Positions 1 to 11,250 are shown, numbered from the stretch's first letter. The stretch: DNA of 64,000 nt from Aselliscus stoliczkanus (GCA_033961575.1 CM066728.1:29884352-29948351), one strand, 5' to 3'. Made by a program: numbers and translations. The notes: generated by a model not told the origin, from the sequence alone.

Positions 1-3000
1 TCAATCAGCCATGCAAAAGTGAAGCATTTTCCAAGATATAGTTCTTGCATCAACTTCTTTTCTTGCTCCTCCTTCAACTTGTTTACCTATATGTTTGAAA
101 AAATAATTCAGAAAATTCTCTCTCCCTCCCCTCCCCTCCTTTCCCCCTCTCTCTCATTCTCTCTCAATTCTTGTAATGACTTACTCTGATTTTTATTATA
201 AACCAGGCTCCTGATGGCCAGATTTAAAAATTCTGATAGAAATTCTACAACAGATTTTGTGGCAGCACCTCAAACATGTCAATTTTGGATTTTCCCACTC
301 CTTTTAGGTAGAAAATTGATGACAAAATCTATATCATAATATCAAGTATTCTGCTCTCCAACTGTCTGATTTGCTCAAAAGTCAGAAAGGGCCAAGAGAG
401 ACAATGCTTGCAATATGTGGAATTTTAAAACGGGTATGCTGCCTTTGGAAGGAAAAGCTAAAATTACTGTTTAAGGATTTTATACTTAAAGCCTTACTAT
501 TTACTCCCCAATTACTTCCCCTTGACTTTGTACTGTGACTGTCTCCAGCTGAGTGATAAAGATGGACCAGCTAATGCTTACTTATTGCATTAAAGTGCAG
601 GGGGTCAACCCCGCCTGAGGAAAATAGTGAAACTCTCAAGACTAGCAGAAGAAGAGCCCTTAGAGGCACTTGAGGGTTACATCAGCACTTACAGCACCAC
701 AGGAAACCCTGTTGGAGCCTCCAGCAGGCTGACTCTTGCTGAAACTCCCTGTGCAGAATGGGTGCTCTGGATCCTAACATCCTGTGATCTATATCAGGGT
801 TGCCTTTCAAGAGGAGGGGTTTTCCTTACTGTATCTTTGGAGCTCCTGATGAAAAACATTATGTGATCACTCAGGCCAAACACACATAACTAAGAAAGAA
901 AAAATAAGTGTTCACTGATTTACTGGAGGTAGCAGGAGACAAGAGGGCCATAAAGGTAGTTCAAAGGAGGAGGAGTTCAAGCCCCATAAAATGCTGTGCT
1001 TATAGCCATCAGCCTTGAGAATATTCAGCCTTTCCCTGGGTCATAATGGGGTCAGGAGGTTATATATTCCATGGCATTTTAGGAATCTTTCTGGAATTGC
1101 ATCTACAACCCAGATGAAGACATTTATTTCATGTTCTCAAAGGTAAGAAAATGATCTCTTGATTTTTGGTTTGATTCATTGAAGTATTCAAAAATTTTAG
1201 CATAGAATAAGAAGAAAGTGGAAATCAATCTGGTTTTGCTGTGAAAATATAGTGAAGAAATTACAGTTTGTTTCTTTGAGTTAAAAAGAAAACCCAAACA
1301 CTTCACCATTTCTGTACATTAAACCTAATTGCCCACGTAGCATGAATTCTTCATGAGAGATTCCACTGACTTGAAAGAAAAAGTCAACATTTACATTACT
1401 TACGGGTAAGGCACTTACAAATTGTAAAGCTTTCAGAGTATTGGGGATCTCTTCTGATTCATTTAACTACCGATTAATATTTTCTGTAATACTAAATTTT
1501 TTTGACCAAAAAAAAAAAATCAAGTCTTCATTTTGTGCTCAGTCTATGACAAAATAATTGCTAAACCTTTTTCATGTTTATTTCACAATTATCTTTCATC
1601 TAAATGTCACTCTTCAATAATCTGTCTTAACGAACTAAGTCTTATCTTTCCAACATTTTCATGTTGAAAATTTTCATGAATCTTGCAGGTAATTAAATAA
1701 CTTACTACTTCATGTGTAATTGCAGCTATCTTTTCTTCTTACTTTGAAACTTCTGAACAGGTCAATCAGCCCTACCCTAACAAAATTTCATCTGTATAAG
1801 CTTTTAACAGGTCAAAATATCTTCTAAGGAAAAAAATAGTTTTTGACTGATATTACAACCAGTCACTTTTATGCTGACCTGAAACTGCAGGAATGAAGTA
1901 CAATAGCAAGACTTCATTAACTGATCTTGGTTGGTCTTGAAGATGTAGCTGCAAATTGTAATGTTATATAACAGTGTCTGCGTTAGTCAGTCTTCTTTTC
2001 CATAACAAAAATAATTAGCTTTCCTTTGTTAGTTGTGAAGCCAGCTCACTTTTTTTCACAGAACCCTGTTTTGTCATCAGTTACTGAGAGCTCTGACCCA
2101 GGGAAGTTGTTAGTAAATGGATCTGTGGCTGCATTTGTGTCCTACTAAACCCCCATTTACCTTCAACTCTTGGGAGTTGGGCTTAGCTGTATTAAACCTC
2201 AGAGACTCTCCTTTCATCCTTCTCATCTGAGTCCTAGACCTGGCTTTCTCCCTAAAATCTTGTCTAGATCCATCTGAAGGCCTTGTAAGAGAGAATGACC
2301 AGACAGCACACCGAGACCTGTAATAGCACCTACTGGAGAAAACCTAGTGGGGAAAGACCAATCGAGATGTGGGCTACTCCTTGCCCCTCACCATTTGGAG
2401 AAGAGCACAGAGTTGAAAGCTAGGCTCTGGGCAAGGGGTCCAACCCTTGGAATGTAGGGCTTTGAAGATGAATTATTGGGCGGGGGAATGCATTAATGCT
2501 TCCCCTGGCATAATCAGGAGCTGGAATCCAAGCCTAGGGTTACAGCTGTATAACATAGTAGAATTTTGGCCTCTAGCCTTCTATCCTCTCAGCATTTCTG
2601 CAGGTGTTTGCCAAATCACCTATCTACAGAAGACCAGCCGTCTCTCTGTAGAGCCTCCCTGCTCTCTCAGCCTAGGTCACAGTTTCCTATACACTAAGTT
2701 TGCCAATAAAAGAAGAGTTGCCTTAACACACTTCTAATCATGACCCCACGTTTTTCTTACTGAAGTATCCAGTCATTAGTTCTAAGTAAGGTGGTGGACA
2801 GGACATCATTCTGTGTTACTTTTGCCTCCGTTTTGTCACAGACGCATTCAAGAGAGTTGCTTACTGATGGTAGAGTTGGAAGGGCTACGATGAATATTTT
2901 AGCTATGTAGATATGACAGACTAGTGGCTCATGAACTAACATGGTTTTTACAACCTGCCACTATTAAAAAAATAGTTGCTAGGATTTTATATTATGAATC

Positions 3001-3620
3001 TTGCTTAAAAATTCAGATTTCTGTTTTCTTTCAAAAAATTAAAAGATTTTGCCTCACTTAGCTTCCCTTCTTTCACGGAGATAGAGGGAAGTTGGTGTTG
3101 TCTGTCTGCCTGTGCACAGGCGCCCTTAAGTTTCTACCTCATCACTTGTGTGTGTTACCTGCCTGCCTCCTGTCTTTTGAGCTGCAACTCTCATTTTAGC
3201 ATCCCACTGAGTGCTACATGTAACTCCTTATAGTCAAAGCGGATACTAAAAGGTCTTCATGCTCCCAGCAGGGCCTAGATTGTTTATGGTAGGTATAGCT
3301 GCTGATATATTGCTCTCACCGTTTCTAATTTAACAGTAAAATGGGACGGATTAACAGGCACAAGAACATTGTTCCTAAGATTGTTTTCAGATTTTATTGT
3401 GGACATAGACATTTGCTAGAAGTATAAGATTTTGTTGGAAAGCAATGATATTTCAATATGAACTGAGTTGCTTGGCTCAAAATCTTTGTTCCTTGGGATT
3501 GACGCAGTGTTCACAAGGGCATATCTTGCTGCGGCTGTCTGCATTCGAAACATTCTACACAATTTTGATTCCAACTAGAGTACTTCAGGGAAAATTTTAT
3601 TGTGTAAAATGACCAGGAGG
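1..3620. other. no gene recognised; AT-rich non-coding sequence
   Basis: I see no exon, RNA gene or young repeat in this stretch. A pyrimidine-rich C/T tract lies near 120-168. An AATAAA at about 2704-2709 follows a C/T-rich segment and could be the end of an old LTR or a processed transcript, but no TSD or family match is visible. The short open frames at 627-866 and 2447-2737 lack recognisable domains. Confidence 0.6.
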
Positions 3621-3633
3621 AATAGTGTCTTTC

Positions 3634-3870
3634 GTGTTTTTTTTTTATTTTTTTAAAATTCTTTTATTCTGAAATAAACGTTTCTTTTAAAATTAGTTTC
3701 AGGTGTACAACTCAGTGCAATAGTTATACTTTTTACCCCTCAAAGTGACAACCCCCCTCCCCCAATTTGCCACCCCACTCCTCTCCCCCATATCATGCAT
3801 ATCTATTACAATTCCTTTGACTCCCTTCCACCGTAAAATCCACATCCCGTGACTATCTATATATTCAATT
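3634..3870 (-). mobile_element. 5'-truncated L1 3' tail
   Basis: The segment begins with a T-rich run on the plus strand, which is the poly(A) tail of a minus-strand insertion. It continues through sequence matching the L1/half-L1 3' tail seen at 6338-6560 (shared words such as GTTTCAGGTGTACAA and CCTCAAAGTGACAACCC). It is bounded by a perfect 13-bp direct repeat, AATAGTGTCTTTC, at 3621-3633 and 3871-3883. The short length means 5' truncation, as is usual for L1 insertions. Only 3' untranslated sequence is present. A half-L1 rather than a full L1 could be the source, since the tails look alike. Confidence 0.85.
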
Positions 3871-3883
3871 AATAGTGTCTTTC

Positions 3884-4360
3884 TTTAACAGACACCAAGG
3901 AATGTGTATAGAAGCCAGTTTAAGAATGAACAAATTCTTTAAAAGTCCATTAGTTGTATCATAAGGAACAACAGAAAGAAGAGAAGGTTACTGGAGTCCT
4001 ATGAATCTGGATGTAGCTGATCCCAGATTCAGAGGCTGCTTATCTTCCATTGTACTTTACACCTGCCTGGAATGTTTATCCTTGGGGTGGGGAGTAGGGG
4101 GCATTGAAGATTCATACCAGAGACTGAAGCCAAAGTGGTTATGTTTCTGTTGCTTTCCTGTAAAAAGCTAAAGAGTTTTTACTTGAGATCTTGATTCTTT
4201 TATTTTTATTTTTACTCCTAAGTTGAGACAAGGTGTTAAAAGCATATGTTACAGAGTGAGCATCTAAGGAAGAATTTAAATTTCGGAAGATGAGTGTTAA
4301 AAGTGTTGAAGTGGCTAGCTTTTCTGGAGAGCATCAAGAGTAGAGTGGGTATGGAACAGA
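3884..4360. other. no gene recognised
   Basis: Unique-looking AT-rich sequence between the L1 tail and the purine-rich tract. I see no feature in it. Confidence 0.5.
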
Positions 4361-4439
4361 GAATGAGAGAGAGAATGTTGGGGGGCGTGTAAAGGGAGGG
4401 AGGGAGGGAGGCAGAGAGATGGAGGGAGAGGGAAGTAGA

Positions 4440-4496
<57 letters not shown>
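4361..4496 (+). repeat. purine-rich tract followed by (GT)n microsatellite
   Basis: Positions 4361-4440 are purine-rich, with GAGA and GGGA runs. They run into an uninterrupted (GT)n of about 27 units at 4442-4496. Open frames on both strands here (poly-His/Thr or Cys/Val runs) come only from translating the dinucleotide repeat. Confidence 0.97.
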
Positions 4497-4499
<3 letters not shown>

Positions 4500-4502
<3 letters not shown>

Positions 4503-5530
4503 TTCAGGCTGGATTGGAAATAGCTCAGGGCACCTGGGAGATGCAACTGCAACTGAGTGTAGAGTTGAAGTGGCAGACTTCTTTTGTCTGCTCTTCCACA
4601 CATCTGCTCCCCTGGCTGCTACTGACATTTGCATTTTATTTGTTTTTTAGTCTTCCAAGGAATTTCAGAATAGAATAATTGATCAAATCAATAAGAATCA
4701 CTCAAAAGATGGGGCAAATCACAGTTTAATTGACTTTTTGAAAACTGTTTATCTGAATGTGAAGTGGCATCTAAGGCAAATGGGGCAGAGCTGCTAATAG
4801 ATTGTAAACAGTTAATTTCCAAGGCCATGCAATTATTTTGGTGTTGACTGAAGTCTGCAAACACTGCCCATAAGTACCCATTCCCTTTTTATTTTCAACT
4901 TCTAACAAACCATTAAGTCACACTACATTTTGGAATCATCAATTGTCTTTCATGATGAAATCAGATATATATAATTTGAGCTTTAAATATGCAAATTTTA
5001 TTTATGAAATAGTTTTAAGTGATTATATTCCTGAAAAACACACCCATTTATAGCCTGAAGATATAAACAAATACTGATAAACTTATTTGGTTAGTCACAA
5101 AACAATCTAAAATAATGACAGTGCATTAATGGTAAACAGTGTAATATGATGTATGTCAGCCTGGTCTGCGTATTTTCATACTAAACCTTAAAGGAGGATA
5201 ACTTAATTAGGATGTATGGAAGCGAATCTTTAATTAGTTGTGACTCTAAATGTGGGTGCATGAAAGGAAAAAAAATGCAAGATAGAACCTTAATGGAAGC
5301 CTTAAACCTTAGAGAAGAATCATCTAATGTTCTGGTCAAAGGAATGCTTCTAAAACTCCATAAAATGGTGTAGAACTTATCATGGTTATGAACCCATATT
5401 CAATTATAGGGAGCAATTTCTCTAAAGCAGCTTCTAGTATAATGACATAAATCTTATAAAGTCTTGCATCCTACATTGTCACACAGTAAATATCAAATGA
5501 ATGACAAGAAGAATGATTCACTTAGATGCT
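4500..5530. other. no gene recognised
   Basis: AT-rich single-copy-looking sequence. I see no repeat family, exon or RNA gene. Confidence 0.5.
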
Positions 5531-5545
5531 AAGATTCTGGGTAAG

Positions 5546-5944
5546 GGCCTGCCGAGTGGCGCATTGGTTAAGAGCTGGCTTGGGATGCCAGCGGCCCTGG
5601 TTCAGATCCCACATGAGGGCCAGTGACACTGCCCTCTACAGGTAAGATGGTGAACAACAGCTCCACCTGGAGCTGGGCTGCATAGTGTAGGCTGCAGCCT
5701 CTGCTGCTGTGGGCTGCCATAGGCTGCAGTGAGTGGCAGCAGCCAGCGTGAGCTGCCAATAGCGGCAGTGAGTGGCCATCTAGAGGCTGGTGACCGAGCG
5801 CAATGACGATACCAACATGGGCCAGTGAAGCAACGTCCTCTGCAACTAGACTGAAGCACAAAAGGACAGCAACTTGTCTGTTCCCCTTCCCTGATTCCCC
5901 AACGCTGTTTCCCTCCCCCAATTCCCCAATAAAATCTAAAAAAA
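5546..5944 (+). mobile_element. full-length tRNA-derived SINE, long form
   Basis: This is a complete SINE with a perfect 15-bp TSD, AAGATTCTGGGTAAG, at 5531-5545 and 5945-5959. The 5' head keeps a pol III A box (TGGCGCATTGG, 5557-5567) and B box (GGTTCAGATCC, 5599-5609). The head ends in GAGGGCCAGTGACACTGCCC. A GC-rich body of about 200 bp follows, with repeated GCTGCC/GTGAGTGGC words, then a C-rich tail with two tandem units, then CCCCAATAAAATCT and an A run. The head resembles a tRNA, but this is a retroposon and not a tRNA gene. It is the only young insertion on the plus strand, and the perfect TSD suggests a recent insertion. Confidence 0.95.
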
Positions 5945-5959
5945 AAGATTCTGGGTAAG

Positions 5960-6328
5960 TGTCATGGTAGCTAGTAATTCAGAGAAAGTTAGAGTTTAAG
6001 CACACTATCGGATGTCCAAAACTCGGACTTACTTAGATTATCTTAAAATTCATATAGTTAAGACAATTTAAAATCCCTCTGAAATCCTGATTCTAGAAAG
6101 GAATCCCAATCTTATAAAGAGAGAAGACTTTGAAGAAATCACTCTATGAACTTCACCTTTCTCACCTAGTCTTTTTATTTGGGTGAAATTAGATTAATAC
6201 AATCATCAAGGAAAGTTCTGAAAGAAGGGGTGAGACTTTAGGGGCTTGAGGGAAGTCATAAATCATTCTCCCTACTAGAATATGTGTGAAAGGAAGGAAG
6301 CACCTATTTTGCTCAGTTTGCTTTGTTG
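5960..6328. other. no gene recognised
   Basis: AT-rich spacer between the long SINE and the half-L1 element. I see nothing specific in it. Confidence 0.5.
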
Positions 6329-6359
6329 GTAATGGTTTTTTTTTTTAATTTTAAAATTT

Positions 6360-7060
6360 TTTATTGGTTTCAGGTATACAAAGCAACGTAATAGTTAGAC
6401 ATTTAAACCCCTCTTAAAGTGATAACCCATCTCCCAAGCTACTACCCCTCTGATATCTTAAACAGCTGTTACAATACCATCCACTATCTTCCCTATGTTG
6501 TGCTCTACAGCCCATGACTATATATACCTATATATTTAGTTATAGTTGACTTTCAATATTATTCTACTTCAGCTTCAGGTGTATAGCGCAGTGGTCAGAC
6601 ATCTACACAGTCTATGACCTGATCCCACTGATAAGTCCAGTGCCCATCCGCCACCTTACATGATTTTTACAACATTGTTGATTATATTCCCCATACTGTA
6701 TTAACTACCAATTAATATTTCTTTTTTTTTTTCCTTTTTTTTTAGAGGGCAGTGTCACTGGCCCTCATATGTGGGATCCGAACCAGGGCCGCTGGCATCC
6801 CAAGCCAGCTCTTAACCACCACACCACTTGGCCGGCCCCCAATTAATATTTCTTAATGCCTTCACCATTTTCACCCTGACTCAAACCCGATGCTCATCTA
6901 TCACCCCTGATAGATCTAGAACCTATCTGACACCATACCTAGTTATTACAAAATTACTGACTATATTCCTTATGCCATACCCTACATCCCCATGACTACT
7001 GTATAACAACCAATTTGTAATTCTTAACCCCTTCCCCTTTCACCCATCTTTAACCACCCT
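6360..7060 (-). repeat. three degenerate repeats in the half-L1 3' tail
   Basis: Three segments of the 3'UTR share the same order of words: a TTACAA-type word, then a CTATaTTCCcTATGC-type word, then a CATGACTA-type word. They lie at about 6361-6540, 6560-6720 and 6870-7060, and the nested SINE interrupts the series at 6724-6840. The truncated tail at 3634-3870 has one such unit. The spacing suggests that the tail grew by tandem duplication before the SINE landed. Confidence 0.6.
6724..6840 (-). mobile_element. tRNA-derived SINE, short form, nested in half-L1
   Basis: A poly(T) start, then the reverse complement of the SINE head ending in GGCCGGCCCCC. The B box reads GGTTCGGATCC on the minus strand. 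The TSD AATTAATATTTCTT is at 6710-6723 and 6841-6854, with the T-rich end slightly ambiguous. It contains only the head plus GAGGGCCAGTGACACTGCCC and a tail, without the long body. Its position inside the half-L1 3'UTR shows it inserted later. Confidence 0.93.
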
Positions 7061-7074
7061 CCCATTTAAAGAAG

Positions 7075-7810
7075 TCCCTCTAAGATTCCTTGTAATACTG
7101 GTTTGGTAGTGATAAACTCCGTCAGCTTTTTCTGTTCTGGGAAGCTCCTTATTTGTCCTTCAATTCTAAATGACAGCCTTGCTGGGTAGAGCAATCTTGG
7201 TTGTATATGTTATTGCTATTCATCACTTGGAATATTTTCTGCCAATCCCTTCTGGCATGCTAAGTTTCTGTTGAGAAATCAGCTCTCAGTCCTATGGGGG
7301 CTCCCTTGTAGGTATCCAACTGCTTTTCTCTTGCTGCTTTTAAGATTCTCTCTTTGTAACCTTTGGCATTTTAATTATGATGTGTCTTGGTGTTGGCCTC
7401 TTTGGGTTCATCTTGTTTGGGACTCTGTGCACTTCTTAAGCTTGTATGCCCATTTCCTTCACCAGGTTAGGGAAGTTTTCTGTCATTATTTCTTCAAATG
7501 GGTTTTCAATTCCTTGCTCTCTCTTCTCATTCTGGTACCCCTATACTGTGAATGTTGGCATGCTTGATATTGTCCCAAAGGCCCCTTAAACTCTCCTCAA
7601 TTTTTTGGATCCTTTTTTATTTTTACTGTATTGGTTGGGTATTTTCTGCTGCCGTATCTTGTACGTCACTGGTTGGATCCTCTGCTTCATCTAACCTGCT
7701 ATTGATTCCCTGCAATATATTATTCAGTTCCATTATTGTATCCTCTATTTGTGACTGGTTCTTTTTTAAGATTTCCATCTCCATTTTTGTGCATCCTGTC
7801 TCTCTATTGA
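7075..7810 (-). pseudogene. decayed L1-type ORF1 (RNA-binding chaperone) relic
   Basis: The minus strand encodes segments of the L1 ORF1 protein, the trimeric RNA-binding nucleic-acid chaperone that coats L1 RNA. In order I can read TENFPNLVKEMGIQA (about 7450-7495), then NKMNPKRPTPRHIIIKMP (about 7360-7420), then TYKGAPIGLRADFSTET (about 7270-7320). These correspond to the RRM and C-terminal region. The segments lie in different frames with stops between them, so no protein is made. The start codon is unclear; upstream Lys/Glu-rich codons at about 7700-7810 fit the coiled coil. Plus-strand open frames across this region are shadows. Confidence 0.8.
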
Positions 7811-9417
7811 AGTTCTCCCTGAAACCATTGAGTTTTGTTCTGCTCTTTTATTTGGAATGTTTCTTTGTCTCCCCATTCTGGCTGCCTCCCTATGTTTGTT
7901 TCTGTGTATTAGGTAGGGCCACTCTGTCTTCCAGTCTTAGTAGAATAGCCTTATGTAGTAGGTGTGCTGTAGGGTTCAGTGACGCAGTCTTTCTGGTCAC
8001 CTGAGCCACGTGCTCCACATATGTCCCTTGTATGGGTTGTATGTGCCCTCCTCTTGTTTGAGTCTTGGTTGATAACATCACATCAGTGTGATGGACTGAC
8101 CTTTGGGCTCACTGGTTGTGAGGACGGGCCTTGACTACAGTGGAAGAGTTGTTGTGCTGGGGCTGACCTTACCAAGCAGGATCTGCCTCAGCAGGACTCT
8201 GGTGCCTGCCCAAACTGTCCCTTGGGTGTGCCGTTATTGGAGGTGGCTTGGTGATGCTCCAGCTCTTTGTGAAGCTGGTCACTGGGGTTACCAGACCCAG
8301 GGCCACCTGGGAGGGGATCTATTGTAGGTCAAGTTCAGCCCCAGCCCGTGTCCCACCTGGGGCCACCCAGCAGGAGCCAGAAAGAAATCTGCAGATGGCT
8401 GCTGCCCGTGCTGTGCTTGGAAGCACCTTAAGAGGCCAAGCCACAAATCAAAGCCAGCTGTCGTGAGTACCGGCTTAGGGCTGCTCAGTCAGAGACACAG
8501 GACTCACTCAAGCCAGGTGTTGCTTGTCTGGGTTCCATGAACCTTTGAGAGTGTCTAAGAAAGTGTCCCTTGATGAGCCAAGGCAGGTGGTCTGCATGAA
8601 AAAGCCACTGAAAGCTGCCTGGGTGTGCCTGAAAGTTCGGCGGGGCCAGGTCTCATCTCCAGGGCAGGGCAAACTAACAGTGGAGACTTAGAAATGGTGG
8701 CCACCTGTGCTTGCTCGCCAGGAAGGGGTGGGCTCAACAAAGAGCCTCTGCCAGCTCTTCTGTCCAGAAGAAAGCTGTCCCTCCAGCCGCTGTCCCTCCA
8801 GCTCCCGTCCCGAGCCAGACAACTCAGTTCTCCACCATCTGTCCCTGCCGTCTTTCCAGCTGCTGCCCCAGCACTGGAGCTCAGAGGCAGTGATTCCATT
8901 GGTGGGTAAGTCCGCGCACAGTCCCTTTAAAAGGAGCGCCTGGGAGTACAACTGCCCTCAGTCTCAGTCACAATCTCTGCTGGTTTTCACAACCAAAAAT
9001 TGTGGAGACTTCTCTCCTTGGGCTGGAATCTCTCACCCCTCTAGGGGATGGGGGAACCCCCATAGCCGAAGTAGCCCTCCTGACCTTTAATTGTCACAAG
9101 CGGGTGTGGGACCAGCCCTTTCTGCATCTCTGACCTTCCAGTCTGGAGGTGGCTTCTTCTGTAAGTTTTTAGTTAAAGGCTTCAGTTCAGCTTGATTTTA
9201 GGCGATTCTCAATAATGGTTGTTTTCTAGATTAGTTGTAAACACAGTGTTTCCCTACTGTGACATCTTGGTTGTCTTCTCCTAAAGTCTGTAATGGTTCT
9301 TTTATGGCTGATATATGTGAAAAGGCAGATCTGTTCTAACTGGTTCCTGGAGCTGCCTTCTCCTTGCTTCTCTTAGGGTTACCGCTCATATATCTATGGC
9401 TGTGTAAGGCCCTGAAG

Positions 9418-9756
9418 CAGGGTCAGCAAACCACTGTTCCAGAGCCAAACCAGGCCTCCCACTTGTTTCTGTAAGGCCCTGGAATTAAGAGTGGTTTTCA
9501 CATTTTTAAACGGTTGAAAAAAGTCAAAAGAAGAATAATATTTAGTAACACATCAAAATTGTATAAAATCCAAATTTCGGTGTCCACAACTGCATTTTTA
9601 TTGGCACGTAGCCACATTCATTCAACTACATATTGTCTATCGCTACTGTCACACAACAACAGCGGAGATGAGTACTTGTTATACAGACTGTGTAGTTGGT
9701 GAAACCTAAAATATTAACTATCTTGGCCCTTTACAGAAAAAGTTGGCCAGCCCCTG
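9418..9756. mobile_element. hAT-type DNA transposon fossil
   Basis: The ends are a short inverted repeat: CAGGGTCAGCAA at the left and TTGGCCAGCCCCTG at the right. Internal words such as GCCCTTTACAGAAAAAGTTGG and TATTGTCTAT match a very common mammalian non-autonomous hAT family related to the copies at 24787-25012 and 25385-25557. I do not assign a family name. No transposase is present. Confidence 0.75.
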
Positions 9757-9814
9757 CTCTTAAAGCATGGAACCTAGAAAGAACACCCTGATGTTCTCTT
9801 GAGATTTGGGCATC

Positions 9815-9965
9815 AGTGACAAAATCACCTGTGGCATTTGTAAAAGTGCAGACTCCTGGGGCCCAGGGCTACACTTTCTCTTACACTACATAGAAATCCA
9901 TGGAGCCATGCAGACTAGAGTGTGCGTTTTCAGCTAGAGCTCCAGGTGGGTCCTCTGAGCACCTT
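9815..9965. mobile_element. MER5-like DNA transposon fragment
   Basis: Words such as AAAATCACCTGTGGCATTTG, CAGACTCCTGGGGCCCAG and AGCTCCAGGTGG follow the MER5A pattern. The terminal repeats are eroded. Confidence 0.55.
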
Positions 9966-10269
9966 GGAACCAGAACCTTTGCTTTGTATGGGGAAAGGAA
10001 ACTGGGCTCCTGGATTCCTAGAACTGACTTCCTCTAAGCGGATTACCTGATTCTATAGGAAATGTCATTTATGGGTTAGCTGAGATAAGCTAGAGTATTC
10101 TCTCCGAATTCTACGTTTTTCTGTGACTCCTCATTTGCAGAGCTCCTCGGAAGCCTTGCTGTTGAAATAAGATCTTATTTGTCTTATTGTGTAAAATGAT
10201 GGTCTCCAAAGTGCAATGTGCATAGAGTCCATAATCCTCTTACTTCCAGGAAGAAAATATTAGAACTAT

Positions 10270-11250
10270 TAATTTTCCTCTGTAATTTAATTTTTGGTGA
10301 ATGAAATACATTTACCAAGCTTAAAAATTAAAAAGTTTATAACCAAAAAATAATATTTCCTAGTTATACCCATTATTACCCTCGTTCTTTTCCCTAAAGG
10401 CTATTTCCTTTGCCATTTACCCTTATATTTCTAAATAGTACACCCATAGTATTTCTTGATTTTTCTATTGTAGACATTATCTGTTGACTTCTATTATGAA
10501 AGATGAGGATTTTGTTGTCTTATATTCTGCTTACTCATGCTCATGCCTTACTGCCATTATCTCAGTATGATTATATAAAAATTTTGTTTAATATTCAATG
10601 TTTACATTATTAAGGCAATGGATTGGTTGCTGTATAGCTATTATCCTTCGACTTTTTTTCAGCATCCTGGAATTAATTCTCTTTGCCCCTTTCCTTTGTT
10701 GGTTTCCCACTTTGTTGTATGTCATGTCTTCCTTTTTCTTGCTTTTCTCGCTCATTTTGGTAGTTCCATTCTCCAATGGTTTCCTGATAAAAGGCATGAG
10801 GGAGTGAAGGATTTCAAGGACTTGCATGTCTGAAAATGCCTTGGTTGATAGTTTTGATGAATATAGTATTATAGTTTAGAAATTTATTTTTCTTCATAAG
10901 GCATTGTTTCATCTACTTTTAACTTCCAGAGTTGCTATCAAGAAATCCAATGCCGTGTTTATTTCTGATCCTTTCTTGCTCTCTGGAAACTTCTACAAAT
11001 GTTTCTTTTTCCATCAGTGATCTGAAATTTTAGTCTGATATGTCTTATTTTAAATCTTACTGTCTTCTGCCAGAATGTATAGGTTGGGGTGAGGTATGAG
11101 GGGAATCATTTAGTCACATAGAGTGGAGATGGGATCTTCCAGCTAATCCTCATGTTCCAACTAAGACTTCTGCATGGTGCCTCTAGTTTCTAAGTACATC
11201 TGAAATCAGTGCTATGAGTTGACCTTTTTAATCACTTTACTTCTCTTAGT
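10270..11250 (-). mobile_element. ancient half-L1/L1 relic
   Basis: The plus strand shows the antisense of an old L1-lineage ORF1 region. An example is AGAGTTGCTATCAAGAAATC, followed by CCAATGCCGTGTTTATTTCTG and TTGCTCTCTGGAAACTTCT. This pattern is common in mammalian HAL1/L1M copies. No TSD is visible and the ends are uncertain. It is clearly older than the 6338-9289 element. Confidence 0.5.

Larger units (their letters stand above)
6338..9289 (-). mobile_element. full-length half-L1 (HAL1-like) retrotransposon lacking ORF2
   Basis: This is a minus-strand non-LTR element. The TSD GTAATGGTT occurs at 6329-6337 and 9290-9298, marking both ends. The 3' end is A-rich (T run at about 6338-6347). 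Read on the minus strand, the 5' end contains CAACCAAGATGTCACAG, matching the AAGATGGC-type start of mammalian L1 5'UTRs. A GC-rich 5'UTR of roughly 1.4 kb (about 7860-9289) leads into a decayed ORF1 (about 7075-7810). That joins directly to a 3'UTR (about 6338-7060) with no endonuclease or reverse-transcriptase sequence between. L1s normally carry a second ORF of roughly 3.8 kb there. HAL1 elements are known families with ORF1 only, mobilised by L1 enzymes. A short SINE is nested at 6724-6840. The alternative is an ordinary L1 with an internal deletion. Confidence 0.8.

Noticed and set aside
4236..4678. Open frames with His/Thr or Cys/Val runs on both strands
   Set aside because: They are translations of the (GT)n tract and purine-rich flank; no coding signal outside the repeat.
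5546..5625. tRNA gene
   Set aside because: A and B boxes are present but the cloverleaf is not maintained, and the segment is the head of a SINE with TSDs.
5568..5921. 117-codon minus-strand frame, with similar frames at 49961-50397 and 52905-53276
   Set aside because: These are translations of the long SINE body; the same peptide pattern recurs at each copy.
7271..8004. Plus-strand frames rich in Leu/Phe/Ser that look like membrane proteins
   Set aside because: They are antisense to the half-L1 ORF1 and 5'UTR; T-rich antisense DNA produces hydrophobic frames.
8555..9090. Several overlapping Pro/Ser-rich frames on both strands
   Set aside because: They fall in the GC-rich half-L1 5'UTR, where few stops occur by composition.
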